Source of the DNA: a virus
Strand: one strand, 5' to 3'
IMG/VR virus record: IMGVR_UViG_3300042568_001236
Coordinates: 1 to 20,461 of that record
Length of the DNA stretch: 20,461 bases
The notes beneath the pieces were generated by a model. The model was not told the DNA's origin and searched no databases. It saw nothing but the letters and a program-made list of their open reading frames with translations. Both the position numbers and the translations under genes were made by a program. Positions 12,760-19,560 of the stretch are shown here, piece after piece (the first letter of the stretch is position 1; each line of letters opens with the position of its first letter).

Positions 12760-13050
12760 TTAATTTCCTGGAATAATTACGTCTCCGCTGGCTTCAGCTT
12801 GACTATGGCCACAAGATTCAGCTGCACCATTAAAAGCGGCTGGTTTACCTTCGGCAATCACTGTGCTGGCACCAGCAACAATAGTGGGAGTCACATGGGG
12901 AGCAGCAGGAGGAAAAGGAGGCAAATGAGTTTGAACTATGCTGCCTTTTAATGCAGCAGATCTACCATTTACAATCACAGTGGAAGCAACTGCGCCAATC
13001 ACTGGCGCACCCACTCCGTTCCTGTCTCCTTTTCTAACCCATCCTGGCAT
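12760..13050 (-). CDS. PAAR-repeat tail-tip protein
   Basis: 96 residues, the usual size of a stand-alone PAAR protein. It begins MPGWVRKGDRNGVGAPVIGA and contains repeated V-x-x-G-xxA motifs (STVIVNGRSAALKGS and STVIAEGKPAAFNG) with HLPPFPPAAPH and CGHSQA. The His and Cys residues of these loops bind a metal at the sharp tip. PAAR proteins cap the tail spike and help puncture the host outer membrane in contractile-tailed phages and type VI secretion. It lies directly ahead of the large tail gene and behind a small hypothetical, a common order in T4-like phages. GGGGT is the ribosome site. Confidence 0.9.
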   Translation of the reverse strand: MPGWVRKGDRNGVGAPVIGAVASTVIVNGRSAALKGSIVQTHLPPFPPAAPHVTPTIVAGASTVIAEGKPAAFNGAAESCGHSQAEASGDVIIPGN

Positions 13051-13056
13051 ATATTT

Positions 13057-13353
13057 TTACCCCATGAGAATTTTATTGTTAGCAGTTCGAATGCCGCTAG
13101 TGGCTTCGTACCAAGCACTCACCATTTCTTCTCGACTCAGTGAGTGCATGACCACCGCAGATTTCATCAGATCCAGTTCCTGATCCAAACGGCTGCTCAT
13201 TACAGCCTGAGCCAGTGCCATACCTTGTGGGCCGGGCATCAGACTCAGTGGCTTATAGATCACAAAAGCCGTATCAGTTTGTCTGATATATTTGGTTACA
13301 ATTTCCTCCCCGCTGATCAGCTTGAAGGATACGATATCGTTTTCAGTATACAT
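13057..13353 (-). CDS. small conserved phage protein with an Sm-like N-terminus, 98 residues
   Basis: The N-terminal 45 residues read NDIVSFKLISGEEIVTKYIR, then TDTAFVIYKPLSLMPGPQG. The pattern [SG]GEE(I/V)xxKxxxxxDxxxxxxxPL is like short Sm-type beta folds in many phage hypothetical proteins. The C-terminal half is helical (RLDQELDLMKSAVVMHSLSR). Function is unknown. In other T4-like phages similar proteins lie near tail genes, as here beside PAAR. A late-type GATAAATA octamer ends six bases before the ATG. Confidence 0.7.
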   Translation of the reverse strand: MYTENDIVSFKLISGEEIVTKYIRQTDTAFVIYKPLSLMPGPQGMALAQAVMSSRLDQELDLMKSAVVMHSLSREEMVSAWYEATSGIRTANNKILMG

Positions 13354-13359
13354 GTTGTT

Positions 13360-13367
13360 TATTTATC
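13360..13367 (-). promoter_or_regulatory. T4-late-type promoter octamer GATAAATA
   Basis: GATAAATA overlaps the stop of the glutaredoxin gene and ends six bases before the ATG of the next gene. It matches seven of eight positions of the T4 late consensus TATAAATA. With that spacing the transcript would start at or just before the ATG, so this gene could also be leaderless. Confidence 0.5.
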
Positions 13368-13614
13368 CGTTGATTTTTTGATTAATCTCATCCACAGACA
13401 TTTGTCTGAGTTCAGTCCAACTGTTAACAAACTGTTGTTCTCCCAAGTAGATCTGGGGCACTGACCTATGACCCTGCTTGCGTATAAACAGCAGAGCTTC
13501 GGAGTTTTCGTGTAAATTAACGTCAGTAAAAGGTACGCCAACCTCAGTCAGATATTCTTTGGCTTGTCGACACTGGCTGCACACCAGTGTTGAGTAAATG
13601 GTAAGTGTTTTCAT
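13363..13614 (-). CDS. glutaredoxin, electron donor for ribonucleotide reductase
   Basis: 83 residues, the normal size. The thioredoxin-fold redox motif is CSQC at residues 12-15, between the CPYC of classical glutaredoxins and the CxQC of NrdH-type proteins. A cis-proline lies in RSVPQIYLG (Pro53), followed by a beta-strand and a C-terminal helix. It reduces the disulfide that forms in NrdA in each turnover and so keeps the phage reductase running. The ATG overlaps the nrdB stop as ATGA, which couples its synthesis to nrdB. This is the position of nrdC or nrdH in many phage operons; I leave the symbol open because the active site does not decide between them. Confidence 0.9.
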   Translation of the reverse strand: MKTLTIYSTLVCSQCRQAKEYLTEVGVPFTDVNLHENSEALLFIRKQGHRSVPQIYLGEQQFVNSWTELRQMSVDEINQKING

Positions 13615-14741
13615 AAACTAAATCCTTTAAACGAGTTTTCATCTAAATCCTGCTTCACAGCACCTATCGTGTAGGAACTGATTTCGGTTTCCTGAGGAGC
13701 CACCTGTACTTCTCCGCCTGCGATCCACTTGTTGGTCCAGGGCAGAGGATTGCTGGTGGGAGTTTTCCAAGCACAGTCCAGTCCCACAGCAGTCATACGC
13801 TTGTCACAGATAAAATCCACATAGTCACAAAGCAGCGTCTCATTGAGACCAATCATGCTACCGTCCTGGAACAAGTAACGTGCCCAGAGCTTTTCTTGTT
13901 CTGCTGCTGACCGGAATAACTCCACACACTCAGCTTGAGTTTCGGTTCGAATAGTCTCAAAATCTGGGTCATCTTTGGGCAACAATTTAAGCAAGGTCTG
14001 AGTGCTGGCCAAATGAACATTTTCATCCCTGCAGATCAGTTTGATGATCTTGGCATTGCCCTCCATCTTTTTTACTTCAGCAAATGCCCAACTGCATGCA
14101 AAACTCACGTAAAATCTCAGTCCTTCCAGTACATTCACGCTCATGAGGCTGAGCCATAAAAGTCGCTTGAGGTCATACAGCGTTACCTTTATTCCTCGCC
14201 CATTGACTTTGTGAACTCCCTCTCCCAGCAGATTGTACCACTGAATCATATTCAAAAGCTCGTCGTAATTTTTAGTGATATCATTGGCACATTCCACAAT
14301 CTCACTAACACTCATGATTTCATCAAAAATTTTACTGGGATCTGAATAGACATTACGAATGATGTGAGTATAACTGCGACTGTGAATGGTTTCACTAAAT
14401 GCCCAAGTCTGTATCCAGGTCTCTATCTCAGGCAAACAAACAATAGGTAAATAAACCAAATTGGGACTGCGACCCTGTACACTATCCAGCAGAATCTGTC
14501 GTTTGAGATTACTGGTAAAAATGTGTTGCTCGTGAGCAGTAAGTTCTTTGAAGTCTTTACTGTCTTTGCCAAGATCAATTTCTTCAGGGCGCCAGAAAAA
14601 ACCCAATTGCTTTTCAGTAAGTTTGTCAAACTGTTTGTATTTCAGAGTATCATAACGCTGCATGCCTACACCACCAGCGGGGTCTAAAAAGGCCCTGCTG
14701 GTTAGGTGGTCTTGATTTTGCTGATTAAAAACTGTCTGCAT
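13611..14741 (-). CDS. nrdB: class Ia ribonucleotide reductase small subunit
   Basis: 376 residues from ATG 14741 with AAAGGG as ribosome site; an upstream in-frame GTG at 14780 lacks one. The length equals E. coli NrdB. It holds the diiron-tyrosyl radical cofactor that starts catalysis in NrdA. The radical site is Tyr124 (in SETIHSRSYTH), and the iron ligands are Asp86, Glu117, His120, Glu206, Glu240 and His243, each at the E. coli position plus two. FYVSFACSWAFAE and EGNAKIIKL match the family closely. The C-terminal tail that binds NrdA (ENSFKGFSL) differs from E. coli, as expected for a matched phage pair. It lies 13 bases after the nrdA C-terminal part. Confidence 0.97.
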   Translation of the reverse strand: MQTVFNQQNQDHLTSRAFLDPAGGVGMQRYDTLKYKQFDKLTEKQLGFFWRPEEIDLGKDSKDFKELTAHEQHIFTSNLKRQILLDSVQGRSPNLVYLPIVCLPEIETWIQTWAFSETIHSRSYTHIIRNVYSDPSKIFDEIMSVSEIVECANDITKNYDELLNMIQWYNLLGEGVHKVNGRGIKVTLYDLKRLLWLSLMSVNVLEGLRFYVSFACSWAFAEVKKMEGNAKIIKLICRDENVHLASTQTLLKLLPKDDPDFETIRTETQAECVELFRSAAEQEKLWARYLFQDGSMIGLNETLLCDYVDFICDKRMTAVGLDCAWKTPTSNPLPWTNKWIAGGEVQVAPQETEISSYTIGAVKQDLDENSFKGFSL

Positions 14742-14754
14742 TGTATACCCTTTA

Positions 14755-15819
14755 TTATATAACACACGATTCACATTCACTAGCAGGTTCGGTTATCTTT
14801 TCCACATTAATCTCACCCTGTCCATCATGGGTGTTGTTATAGTATAACTGTTTCCCACCATATCGATAGAACATCAAAATATGCTTGAGTAACTCGCTCA
14901 TGGGAATCTTTTCATCAGGATAGAATGCTGGGTTATAACTGGTGTTTACACTAATTCCCTGATCCACCCACTTCTGCAATACCGCACAGATTTTTAGATA
15001 ACCTTCGGGGCTGGCTTGATTCCAAAGCAATTCGTACTTGTTTTTGAGTTTGCGGAATTCTGGCACCACCTGCTTGAGTACACCATGCTTGCTTTGCTTC
15101 ACGCTGATCAAACTGCGAACTGGTTCGATACCATTGGTGCTATTGCCCACCTGACTGCTGGTCTCGCTGGGCATAATGGCCATCAGAGTGGCATTGCGAA
15201 TACCAACGGTTGCTGCTCGAGCTCTGAGTTCTGCCCAGGGCATGCGTTCCACATAGGGCACCAATTCGTCCACTTCACTCTTGCGAGTATCCACTGGCAC
15301 AATGCCTTTGGCATAGCGCAGATTTTGCCAGCCCTCACAGGGCCCTTGTTCCTGTGCCAGCTCCACACTGGTTTTGATCAAATAGTAACTCATGGCTTCC
15401 ATGTATTCATCCACTGCTGGCAAACAGGAAGAATTAGTATAAGTGTAACCGTGCTTGGCCAACCAATAGGCAAAGTTTACAATACCAACACCCAGGGGGC
15501 GATAAAGATCAGTACTGCGTTTGGCTGCTGGAACCGGATAATGCTGATAACTCAGTAGAGCATCTAAACCTCTCACAGCCAGTTCACAGGGTTTGGCAAA
15601 ATCTTCAGGATTGTGTATCATACCCCAATTGATCGCACTCAAAGTGCATAAGGCGATTTCACCATTGGAATCATTAACGTCTATTAGAGGTTTGGTGGGA
15701 AGATCTATCTCTGCACAATTGTGAACAACTACCCCATTGGCATAAAAACAAGAGGTTTCCGGAACCGTCAAGTCGTATACGGGAATTTCTGGCACACAAA
15801 TTTTTCTAATTTTTAACAT
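14755..15819 (-). CDS. nrdA: split-intein C-half fused to the C-terminal part of NrdA
   Basis: 354 residues from ATG 15819; an in-frame TTG at 15834 is less likely. Residues 1-34 are the intein C-half, ending in the VVVHN motif with His33 and Asn34 that drive Asn cyclisation. Residues 35-354 are the NrdA C-terminal part. It starts at Cys35, the counterpart of E. coli catalytic Cys439, then AEIDLPTKPL. It includes the second redox cysteine (IALCTLS, E. coli Cys462), SETSSQ, the radical-path tyrosines QLYYNN, and the C-terminal CESC pair for electron transfer. It makes no sense as a reductase alone; only splicing to the N-part gives a complete enzyme. The start overlaps the endonuclease gene by 14 bases. 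Confidence 0.95.
   Translation of the reverse strand: MLKIRKICVPEIPVYDLTVPETSCFYANGVVVHNCAEIDLPTKPLIDVNDSNGEIALCTLSAINWGMIHNPEDFAKPCELAVRGLDALLSYQHYPVPAAKRSTDLYRPLGVGIVNFAYWLAKHGYTYTNSSCLPAVDEYMEAMSYYLIKTSVELAQEQGPCEGWQNLRYAKGIVPVDTRKSEVDELVPYVERMPWAELRARAATVGIRNATLMAIMPSETSSQVGNSTNGIEPVRSLISVKQSKHGVLKQVVPEFRKLKNKYELLWNQASPEGYLKICAVLQKWVDQGISVNTSYNPAFYPDEKIPMSELLKHILMFYRYGGKQLYYNNTHDGQGEINVEKITEPASECESCVI
15718..15819 (-). other. split intein, C-half (34 residues)
   Basis: The segment MLKIRKICVPEIPVYDLTV (block F, with Asp in VYDLTV), then ETSCFYANGVVVHN (block G), matches the C-halves of the naturally split phage inteins such as NrdA-2 and gp41-1. The terminal Asn34 and penultimate His33 are followed directly by Cys, the required +1 nucleophile. 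Thirty-four residues is a usual length for the C-half of such split inteins. Confidence 0.93.
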
Positions 15820-16690
15820 AGTGATTTCGTCCAATCGTCAAATTAAATTCTCTAGTTTTTTGACTAAGTATTTGTTTCTGGGCTGCGCTTCTGTAATAGG
15901 GATCAAAGATATATCTAGTCCCATAAAGGCTATTGTGTAATTCTACTATCGCATGTAGGTCACCCATATGATTCTTAACCCAAACTTCGGAAACTTTTTT
16001 GAATTCAGTAAATTCTTTTTTGATATTACTTATAAACATTTTTCTTGATACATACAATTCATCGACTAAGGAATCAGTCAAACATTTCAATACTCTATTT
16101 TTTTGTTCATCAGTGATACCCTTGTAATTATTATTGTTTTTTCCATCCTGGGGTTTCAATTTGCCCTTGAAGGGACGTCCTTTAGAATGATGTACCCACT
16201 CTCCAGACACAACTTTTGGGTGAGTTACATCAACTGATCCTATAGATTTACGAGTCGTAGCGTCCACTACCGGCATTTTCCCACGTCGAGCATTAGAAAT
16301 AGATTTTAGACCTATTTGGCGTAGATGAGACAATTGATTTAAAAATTCAACATCAACTTCAGTCAAAGTTCGTTGCCTCATATGATTACCTGTTGCCTTA
16401 GTGAAGAAAAATTGTAATGCAGTTCCGGCTGAATATTCATATCTAGTTCCTTTGCATATTTCATACAAATAATAATGACACAATAGATGCTCTTGAAATG
16501 TCAATAAAATCAAATTTTCTTCAGAATTAGGGTCACCGTCTAAATGGCCACTTGGACCTTTTCTAGAACGATTTTTAAACAAGAAATCTGGCACAATATG
16601 ATGTCTCTCGTAATAGATTTTACTGTTTTTGACCCTGTCTTCCGCTTTGGCCTTGTCTATAATATCTTTGTACGCTGACTTAAATGACAT
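15806..16690 (-). CDS. free-standing HNH homing endonuclease between the intein halves
   Basis: 294 residues. The N-terminal HNH domain reads IYYERHHIVPDFLFKN (His30-His31), then SEENLILLTFQEHLLCHYY (Asn59, His68, His72), the pattern of T4-like phage HNH homing nucleases. The middle carries GSVDVTHPKVVSGEWVHHSK and KPQDGKNNNNYKG, DNA-recognition segments also seen in such enzymes. The C-terminal 100 residues are basic and helical, probably a DNA-binding region. It has its own AGAAGGA ribosome site and a CATAAATA octamer 20 bases before ATG 16690. It is visibly AT-richer than nrdA (14 of 60 G/C in the row at 16081 against 29 of 60 at 17101), which fits separate origin. Confidence 0.9.
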   Translation of the reverse strand: MSFKSAYKDIIDKAKAEDRVKNSKIYYERHHIVPDFLFKNRSRKGPSGHLDGDPNSEENLILLTFQEHLLCHYYLYEICKGTRYEYSAGTALQFFFTKATGNHMRQRTLTEVDVEFLNQLSHLRQIGLKSISNARRGKMPVVDATTRKSIGSVDVTHPKVVSGEWVHHSKGRPFKGKLKPQDGKNNNNYKGITDEQKNRVLKCLTDSLVDELYVSRKMFISNIKKEFTEFKKVSEVWVKNHMGDLHAIVELHNSLYGTRYIFDPYYRSAAQKQILSQKTREFNLTIGRNHYVKN

Positions 16691-16710
16691 TCAATACATC
16701 CTTCTAAATG

Positions 16711-16718
16711 TATTTATG
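16711..16718 (-). promoter_or_regulatory. T4-late-type promoter octamer CATAAATA before the HNH gene
   Basis: CATAAATA lies 20 bases before ATG 16690, in the 36-base gap after the N-part stop, with AGAAGGA between. It matches seven of eight positions of TATAAATA. Homing endonuclease genes in T4 also have their own late promoters, so this would let the nuclease follow a different timing from nrdA. Confidence 0.6.
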
Positions 16719-16726
16719 CCAAGTAA

Positions 16727-18364
16727 TCACATTTCAACACATAACTCGTCAGTTTCCTGCAAATCTTTCGCCATTACATACCCCCGGTTTCGAGTATATA
16801 TTTGATGTTCAGGAGTACAAACAACAACATGACCTTTTTCATCTTGTATTTCGATCATCTCAGTAGCAGTTCCAGTCTGGGCTGCTGCGGATACATCGCA
16901 CCACACAATACGGCCAGTATTTGAGTCATAACTCTTAACTTTAACACCATTCATGCCACCCAATTCCCACCGTTCCACAAAACTCTGTAAATCTATCTGT
17001 TCCTGTTTGCCGGTGGGGTATTGAACATCAATTAGCGTGTCACCGGTTAGACACAGATTACTTTGTTTGATGGGTGCAACAGCAGGGTCAAATGGGCTGT
17101 GACTATTGGCATGATCCACATTCTGCAGATATATGCGGCCAGTGTCTTTGCGTTCCTGAGCAAACTGACTGAACAGTTCTGATGCCTTCACAGTTTTCTT
17201 TCTGACGGCCGGGTTAGCTTCAGCCTGTGTATACAAACGACGAAATTCCTCTGTGTCAGCAAAAAATGCATCATACAAACCTGGTACGTCGCTGGGACTG
17301 AACAGTGTGATGTTACCTCCGCTCAGTAAACGTTCATACATCACTTTGTTAAACTGCACACCGTAATCCATCTGACGAATTCGGTTGTCTTCTGTGCCTT
17401 TGTTGTTTTTAAGCACCAACAGATCTTCCACTTCCAGATGCCAGATTGGGTAATACAGTGTGGCTGAACCATTGCGGACTCCGCCCTGACTGCAACTCTT
17501 CACTGCACTCTGAAACAGCTTATAGAAGGGAATAACACCCGTGTGATAAGCATCACCATTGCGAATGGGCGACTTGAGTGCTCGAATACGTCCACCGCCA
17601 ATACCAATACCAGCTTTTTGACTCACATATCTCACAATAGCACTGGTGGTGGCATTGATGCTGTCCAAGCTGTCACCGGTTTCTACCAGCACACAACTGC
17701 TAAATTGTCTCTGGTTGGTTCTCACTCCAGCCATCACTGGCGTGGGCAAGCTGATTAGATGAGTACTGATAGCCTCGTAATATTCTTTAACCCAGTGTAA
17801 ACGAGTTTCTGCAGGATAGTTCTGAAACAGAGTCGCAGCAATCAGAATATAACACACCTGCGGTGTTTCGTAAATTTGTTGGGTTACACGATTTTGTACC
17901 AGATACTTACCACGCATCTGCTCCATACCCACATAGGCCATGTCATTGTCACGCTCATGACGGATCATGGAATTGATTCGATCCCACTCTTCATCTGAAT
18001 AGGCAGATACCAATTGAGCATCATAAAATCCCATCTGAACATTCTGTTGCACAAGCTTCTTGATGTGCCAGGGTTCATACTGACCGTAAACTTCTTTACG
18101 CAAATGATAATTAATCAGTCTACCAGCCACATTCTGATAATTTGGTGATTCTTCGCTAATCAGGTCAGCTGCACTTTTGATTAGCATTTCCTGCACATCA
18201 GTGGTTTTTATTCCATCATAAAATTGAAGACTGCTTCGAATTTCCACCTCGCTGGGACTTACGCCGGTAATTCCCTCACAACCCCAAAAAACCACACGAT
18301 GTAGTTTTTCCAGATCCAATGGCTCTCTACGACCATCACGTTTGGTAACATATATTTGACTCAT
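16727..18364 (-). CDS. nrdA: N-terminal part of NrdA fused to the split-intein N-half
   Basis: 545 residues. Residues 1-437 are the class Ia reductase large subunit up to the active site. They comprise an ATP-cone at 1-95 (VTKRDGRREPLDLEKLHRVV, allosteric activity site), the catalytic barrel start with redox Cys224 (FSSCVL, E. coli Cys225), DSLDSINAT (specificity site), GIGIGGGRIRA, SCSQGGVRNG, FSPSDVPGLYDAFFAD and HSPFDPAVAPIKQSNL. Residues 438-545 are the intein N-half. Asn436 is the E. coli Asn437 equivalent. The sequence follows E. coli NrdA almost residue for residue. AAGGCGA is the ribosome site. The protein ends in a true stop, not a frameshift, so it is one partner of a trans-splicing pair. 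Confidence 0.95.
   Translation of the reverse strand: MSQIYVTKRDGRREPLDLEKLHRVVFWGCEGITGVSPSEVEIRSSLQFYDGIKTTDVQEMLIKSAADLISEESPNYQNVAGRLINYHLRKEVYGQYEPWHIKKLVQQNVQMGFYDAQLVSAYSDEEWDRINSMIRHERDNDMAYVGMEQMRGKYLVQNRVTQQIYETPQVCYILIAATLFQNYPAETRLHWVKEYYEAISTHLISLPTPVMAGVRTNQRQFSSCVLVETGDSLDSINATTSAIVRYVSQKAGIGIGGGRIRALKSPIRNGDAYHTGVIPFYKLFQSAVKSCSQGGVRNGSATLYYPIWHLEVEDLLVLKNNKGTEDNRIRQMDYGVQFNKVMYERLLSGGNITLFSPSDVPGLYDAFFADTEEFRRLYTQAEANPAVRKKTVKASELFSQFAQERKDTGRIYLQNVDHANSHSPFDPAVAPIKQSNLCLTGDTLIDVQYPTGKQEQIDLQSFVERWELGGMNGVKVKSYDSNTGRIVWCDVSAAAQTGTATEMIEIQDEKGHVVVCTPEHQIYTRNRGYVMAKDLQETDELCVEM
16730..17053 (-). other. split intein, N-half (108 residues)
   Basis: It begins CLTGDTLIDV (block A, nucleophile Cys1) and includes block B as VVVCTPEHQIYTRNRGYV (Thr and His of TxxH), with AKDLQETDELCVEM at the end. 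These are the hallmarks of the N-halves of naturally split phage inteins (gp41-1, NrdJ-1 and NrdA-2 share CTPDHxVYTxNRGYV and DELxxDDEL). No LAGLIDADG endonuclease domain is present. The junction is after NL and before Cys1. Confidence 0.95.
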
Positions 18365-18377
18365 TTGATTCGCCTTG

Positions 18378-18827
18378 CTATTCTAATGTTTTAAAATTTT
18401 CTGGTATTAATTCAGTGCTGAGTTGATATTCAATGCTTATGGAGTCAGTATTTACTATCTGTTCGTCATTGAAATTAAGAACATATTTTCCATTGTCTAT
18501 ATCAACTATGCTGACTCTTTCGCCAGCTATGTTATATAGTAATTTCAACCGCACCCCGTGTTTTCGTATATCTGGACACAAAGCACAAGTATAAAACATT
18601 CCCAGAGCTTTGGTCAAATCACAATAACTGAGGTTATCAAATATCTGCCAAGGACTGGGCCATCGAGTGTGGTCATCATTGAGCAGACTCACACGCCTAG
18701 TGGGTGCATTCAACCACCACTGTTGCACAGTCAGTAATCTGTATTCCATTAATTCATATGTGTGAAGATTTTTCCGAAATCTTCTCCACTCCAGAATTTT
18801 TTGTTCTATGGGCGCATACCAGTACAT
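18378..18827 (-). CDS. conserved phage hypothetical protein, 149 residues
   Basis: The gene starts three bases after the stop of the Mtd-like protein with no clear ribosome site, so it may be translated by coupling. The product begins MYWYAPIEQKILEWRRFRKN, has LMEYRLLTVQQWWLNAPTRR, then WPSPWQIFDNLSYCDLTKAL, and a strand-rich C-terminal part (NGKYVLNFNDEQIVNTD). Similar proteins occur in T4-like cyanophages next to structural genes; I do not know a function. The many Trp residues and WPSPWQ motif are its best signature. nrdA follows 13 bases later. Confidence 0.7.
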   Translation of the reverse strand: MYWYAPIEQKILEWRRFRKNLHTYELMEYRLLTVQQWWLNAPTRRVSLLNDDHTRWPSPWQIFDNLSYCDLTKALGMFYTCALCPDIRKHGVRLKLLYNIAGERVSIVDIDNGKYVLNFNDEQIVNTDSISIEYQLSTELIPENFKTLE

Positions 18828-18830
18828 AGA

Positions 18831-19337
18831 TTAAAAGTAATTGATTTTCCTAAATCTGATTAAAGCATCATATCCGGTGCTGGTTGATGTGTATTTAATC
18901 ACAATGAGTTCTCCAGATACCGTCGCACTAATAGTTATGCCTAGTGAACCACCAGTGGAACTATTGGTTATGGATATCGTGTCAGCAATTACACCATCGT
19001 ATGCATACTGAATATCACCCGTCAAATATACCCCATCACGAACAATGCTGTAATTTATAACACCAGCCGGATAGGAAGTTTTGTTAAAACTGTAAAATTC
19101 AGTGGCTGATGAAGTATCATCAGTTAAAGTTTGAGTTTGAAAAGATGCGCCAGTGTTGCTGAATTCTGTGAGAATTTCGGTATTGCCTTCATTGGGAGCA
19201 CCTTGTTCAAAAGATCCATTACCAATATAAAGTTGTTGGGTATCTATCGCCCAACCCAGTTCTCCAGCTGCCAATTGTGGCAGATTTTCCTGTCTGCCCC
19301 TGCGAACCTGAATTTTGGAAATTTGAGTTACAGCCAT
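18831..19337 (-). CDS. virion protein with Mtd-like N-terminal domain
   Basis: 168 residues. The first 45 residues, ISKIQVRRGRQENLPQLAAG then ELGWAIDTQQLYIGNG, match the N-terminal domain seen in the Bordetella phage major tropism determinant and in many tail fibre and virion proteins. The rest is Ser/Thr/Gly-rich beta sequence (ITNSSTGGSLGITISATVSG) ending RFRKINYF. I infer a tail-fibre or decoration role. AAGGA is the ribosome site, and a GCTAAATA late-type octamer lies 18 bases ahead of the ATG. No C-type lectin fold or diversity-generating repeat is visible here. Confidence 0.8.
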   Translation of the reverse strand: MAVTQISKIQVRRGRQENLPQLAAGELGWAIDTQQLYIGNGSFEQGAPNEGNTEILTEFSNTGASFQTQTLTDDTSSATEFYSFNKTSYPAGVINYSIVRDGVYLTGDIQYAYDGVIADTISITNSSTGGSLGITISATVSGELIVIKYTSTSTGYDALIRFRKINYF

Positions 19338-19560
19338 GTTGTTGTCCTTGTGTCTTATTTAGCTATAAAACTGATTTACTCGCTCACTCCAAAGCAAACT
19401 GTATTTTTCAAATTCTGAATCATTAACTGGAAAGAAATGTAGCAGCGAGCACAAACAAAATCTTTCATTAATGCAAAAAAATCAACCACTGATTTGCTGT
19501 TTATCTTGTCAAAAAATAATTAACAAAAGAATTTTTAATAGATATCATAAAAATTGTTCA
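19338..19560. other. 222-base gap with a late-type promoter and a possible coding remnant
   Basis: The only clear signal is GCTAAATA at 19356-19363. On the minus strand a frame stays open from 19481 to the stop at 19359 (reading LLHFFPVNDSEFEKYSLL...) with a protein-like composition but no ATG. It may be a remnant or a gene with a TTG start. A second 30-codon frame (MKDFVCARCYISFQ...) has no ribosome site. I do not call either as a gene. Confidence 0.4.
19356..19363 (-). promoter_or_regulatory. T4-late-type promoter octamer GCTAAATA
   Basis: GCTAAATA lies 18 bases before ATG 19337 of the Mtd-like gene, with AAGGA between. It is identical to the octamer at 9857-9864 and fits a late virion gene. 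Confidence 0.5.

Larger units (their letters stand above)
15718..17053 (-). mobile_element. fractured intein with an HNH homing endonuclease inside nrdA
   Basis: From the first intein codon in the N-part to the last in the C-part, this region is a parasitic insertion in nrdA. It holds a 108-residue intein N-half, a stop, a free-standing HNH endonuclease with its own late-type promoter and ribosome site, and a 34-residue C-half. The endonuclease is expected to cut intein-free nrdA genes of co-infecting phages near the codons around the catalytic Cys, and repair would copy the whole cassette. Precedent: split inteins with an endonuclease gene between the halves were reported from marine metagenomes as 'fractured genes' (Dassa and co-workers), mostly with a Vsr-like nuclease. 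The nuclease here is of the HNH type. Confidence 0.85.

Noticed and set aside
15016-15558. A 180-codon plus-strand frame, and a similar one at 2916-3458.
   Set aside because: Both lie opposite well-supported minus-strand genes (nrdA C-part and the 167-residue protein) and mirror their codon bias.
15806-16690. A LAGLIDADG-type intein endonuclease.
   Set aside because: No DOD motifs occur in either intein half; the nuclease is a separate protein with an HNH pattern.
16727-16729. A frameshift or sequencing error splitting nrdA.
   Set aside because: The N-part continues for 108 codons with full intein motifs and a proper stop, and the C-part begins with matching intein motifs. A complete endonuclease gene lies between, so the split is structural.
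18831-19337. A diversity-generating retroelement, because the protein has an Mtd-like N-terminus.
   Set aside because: No template repeat, reverse transcriptase or C-type lectin domain is visible in the window.
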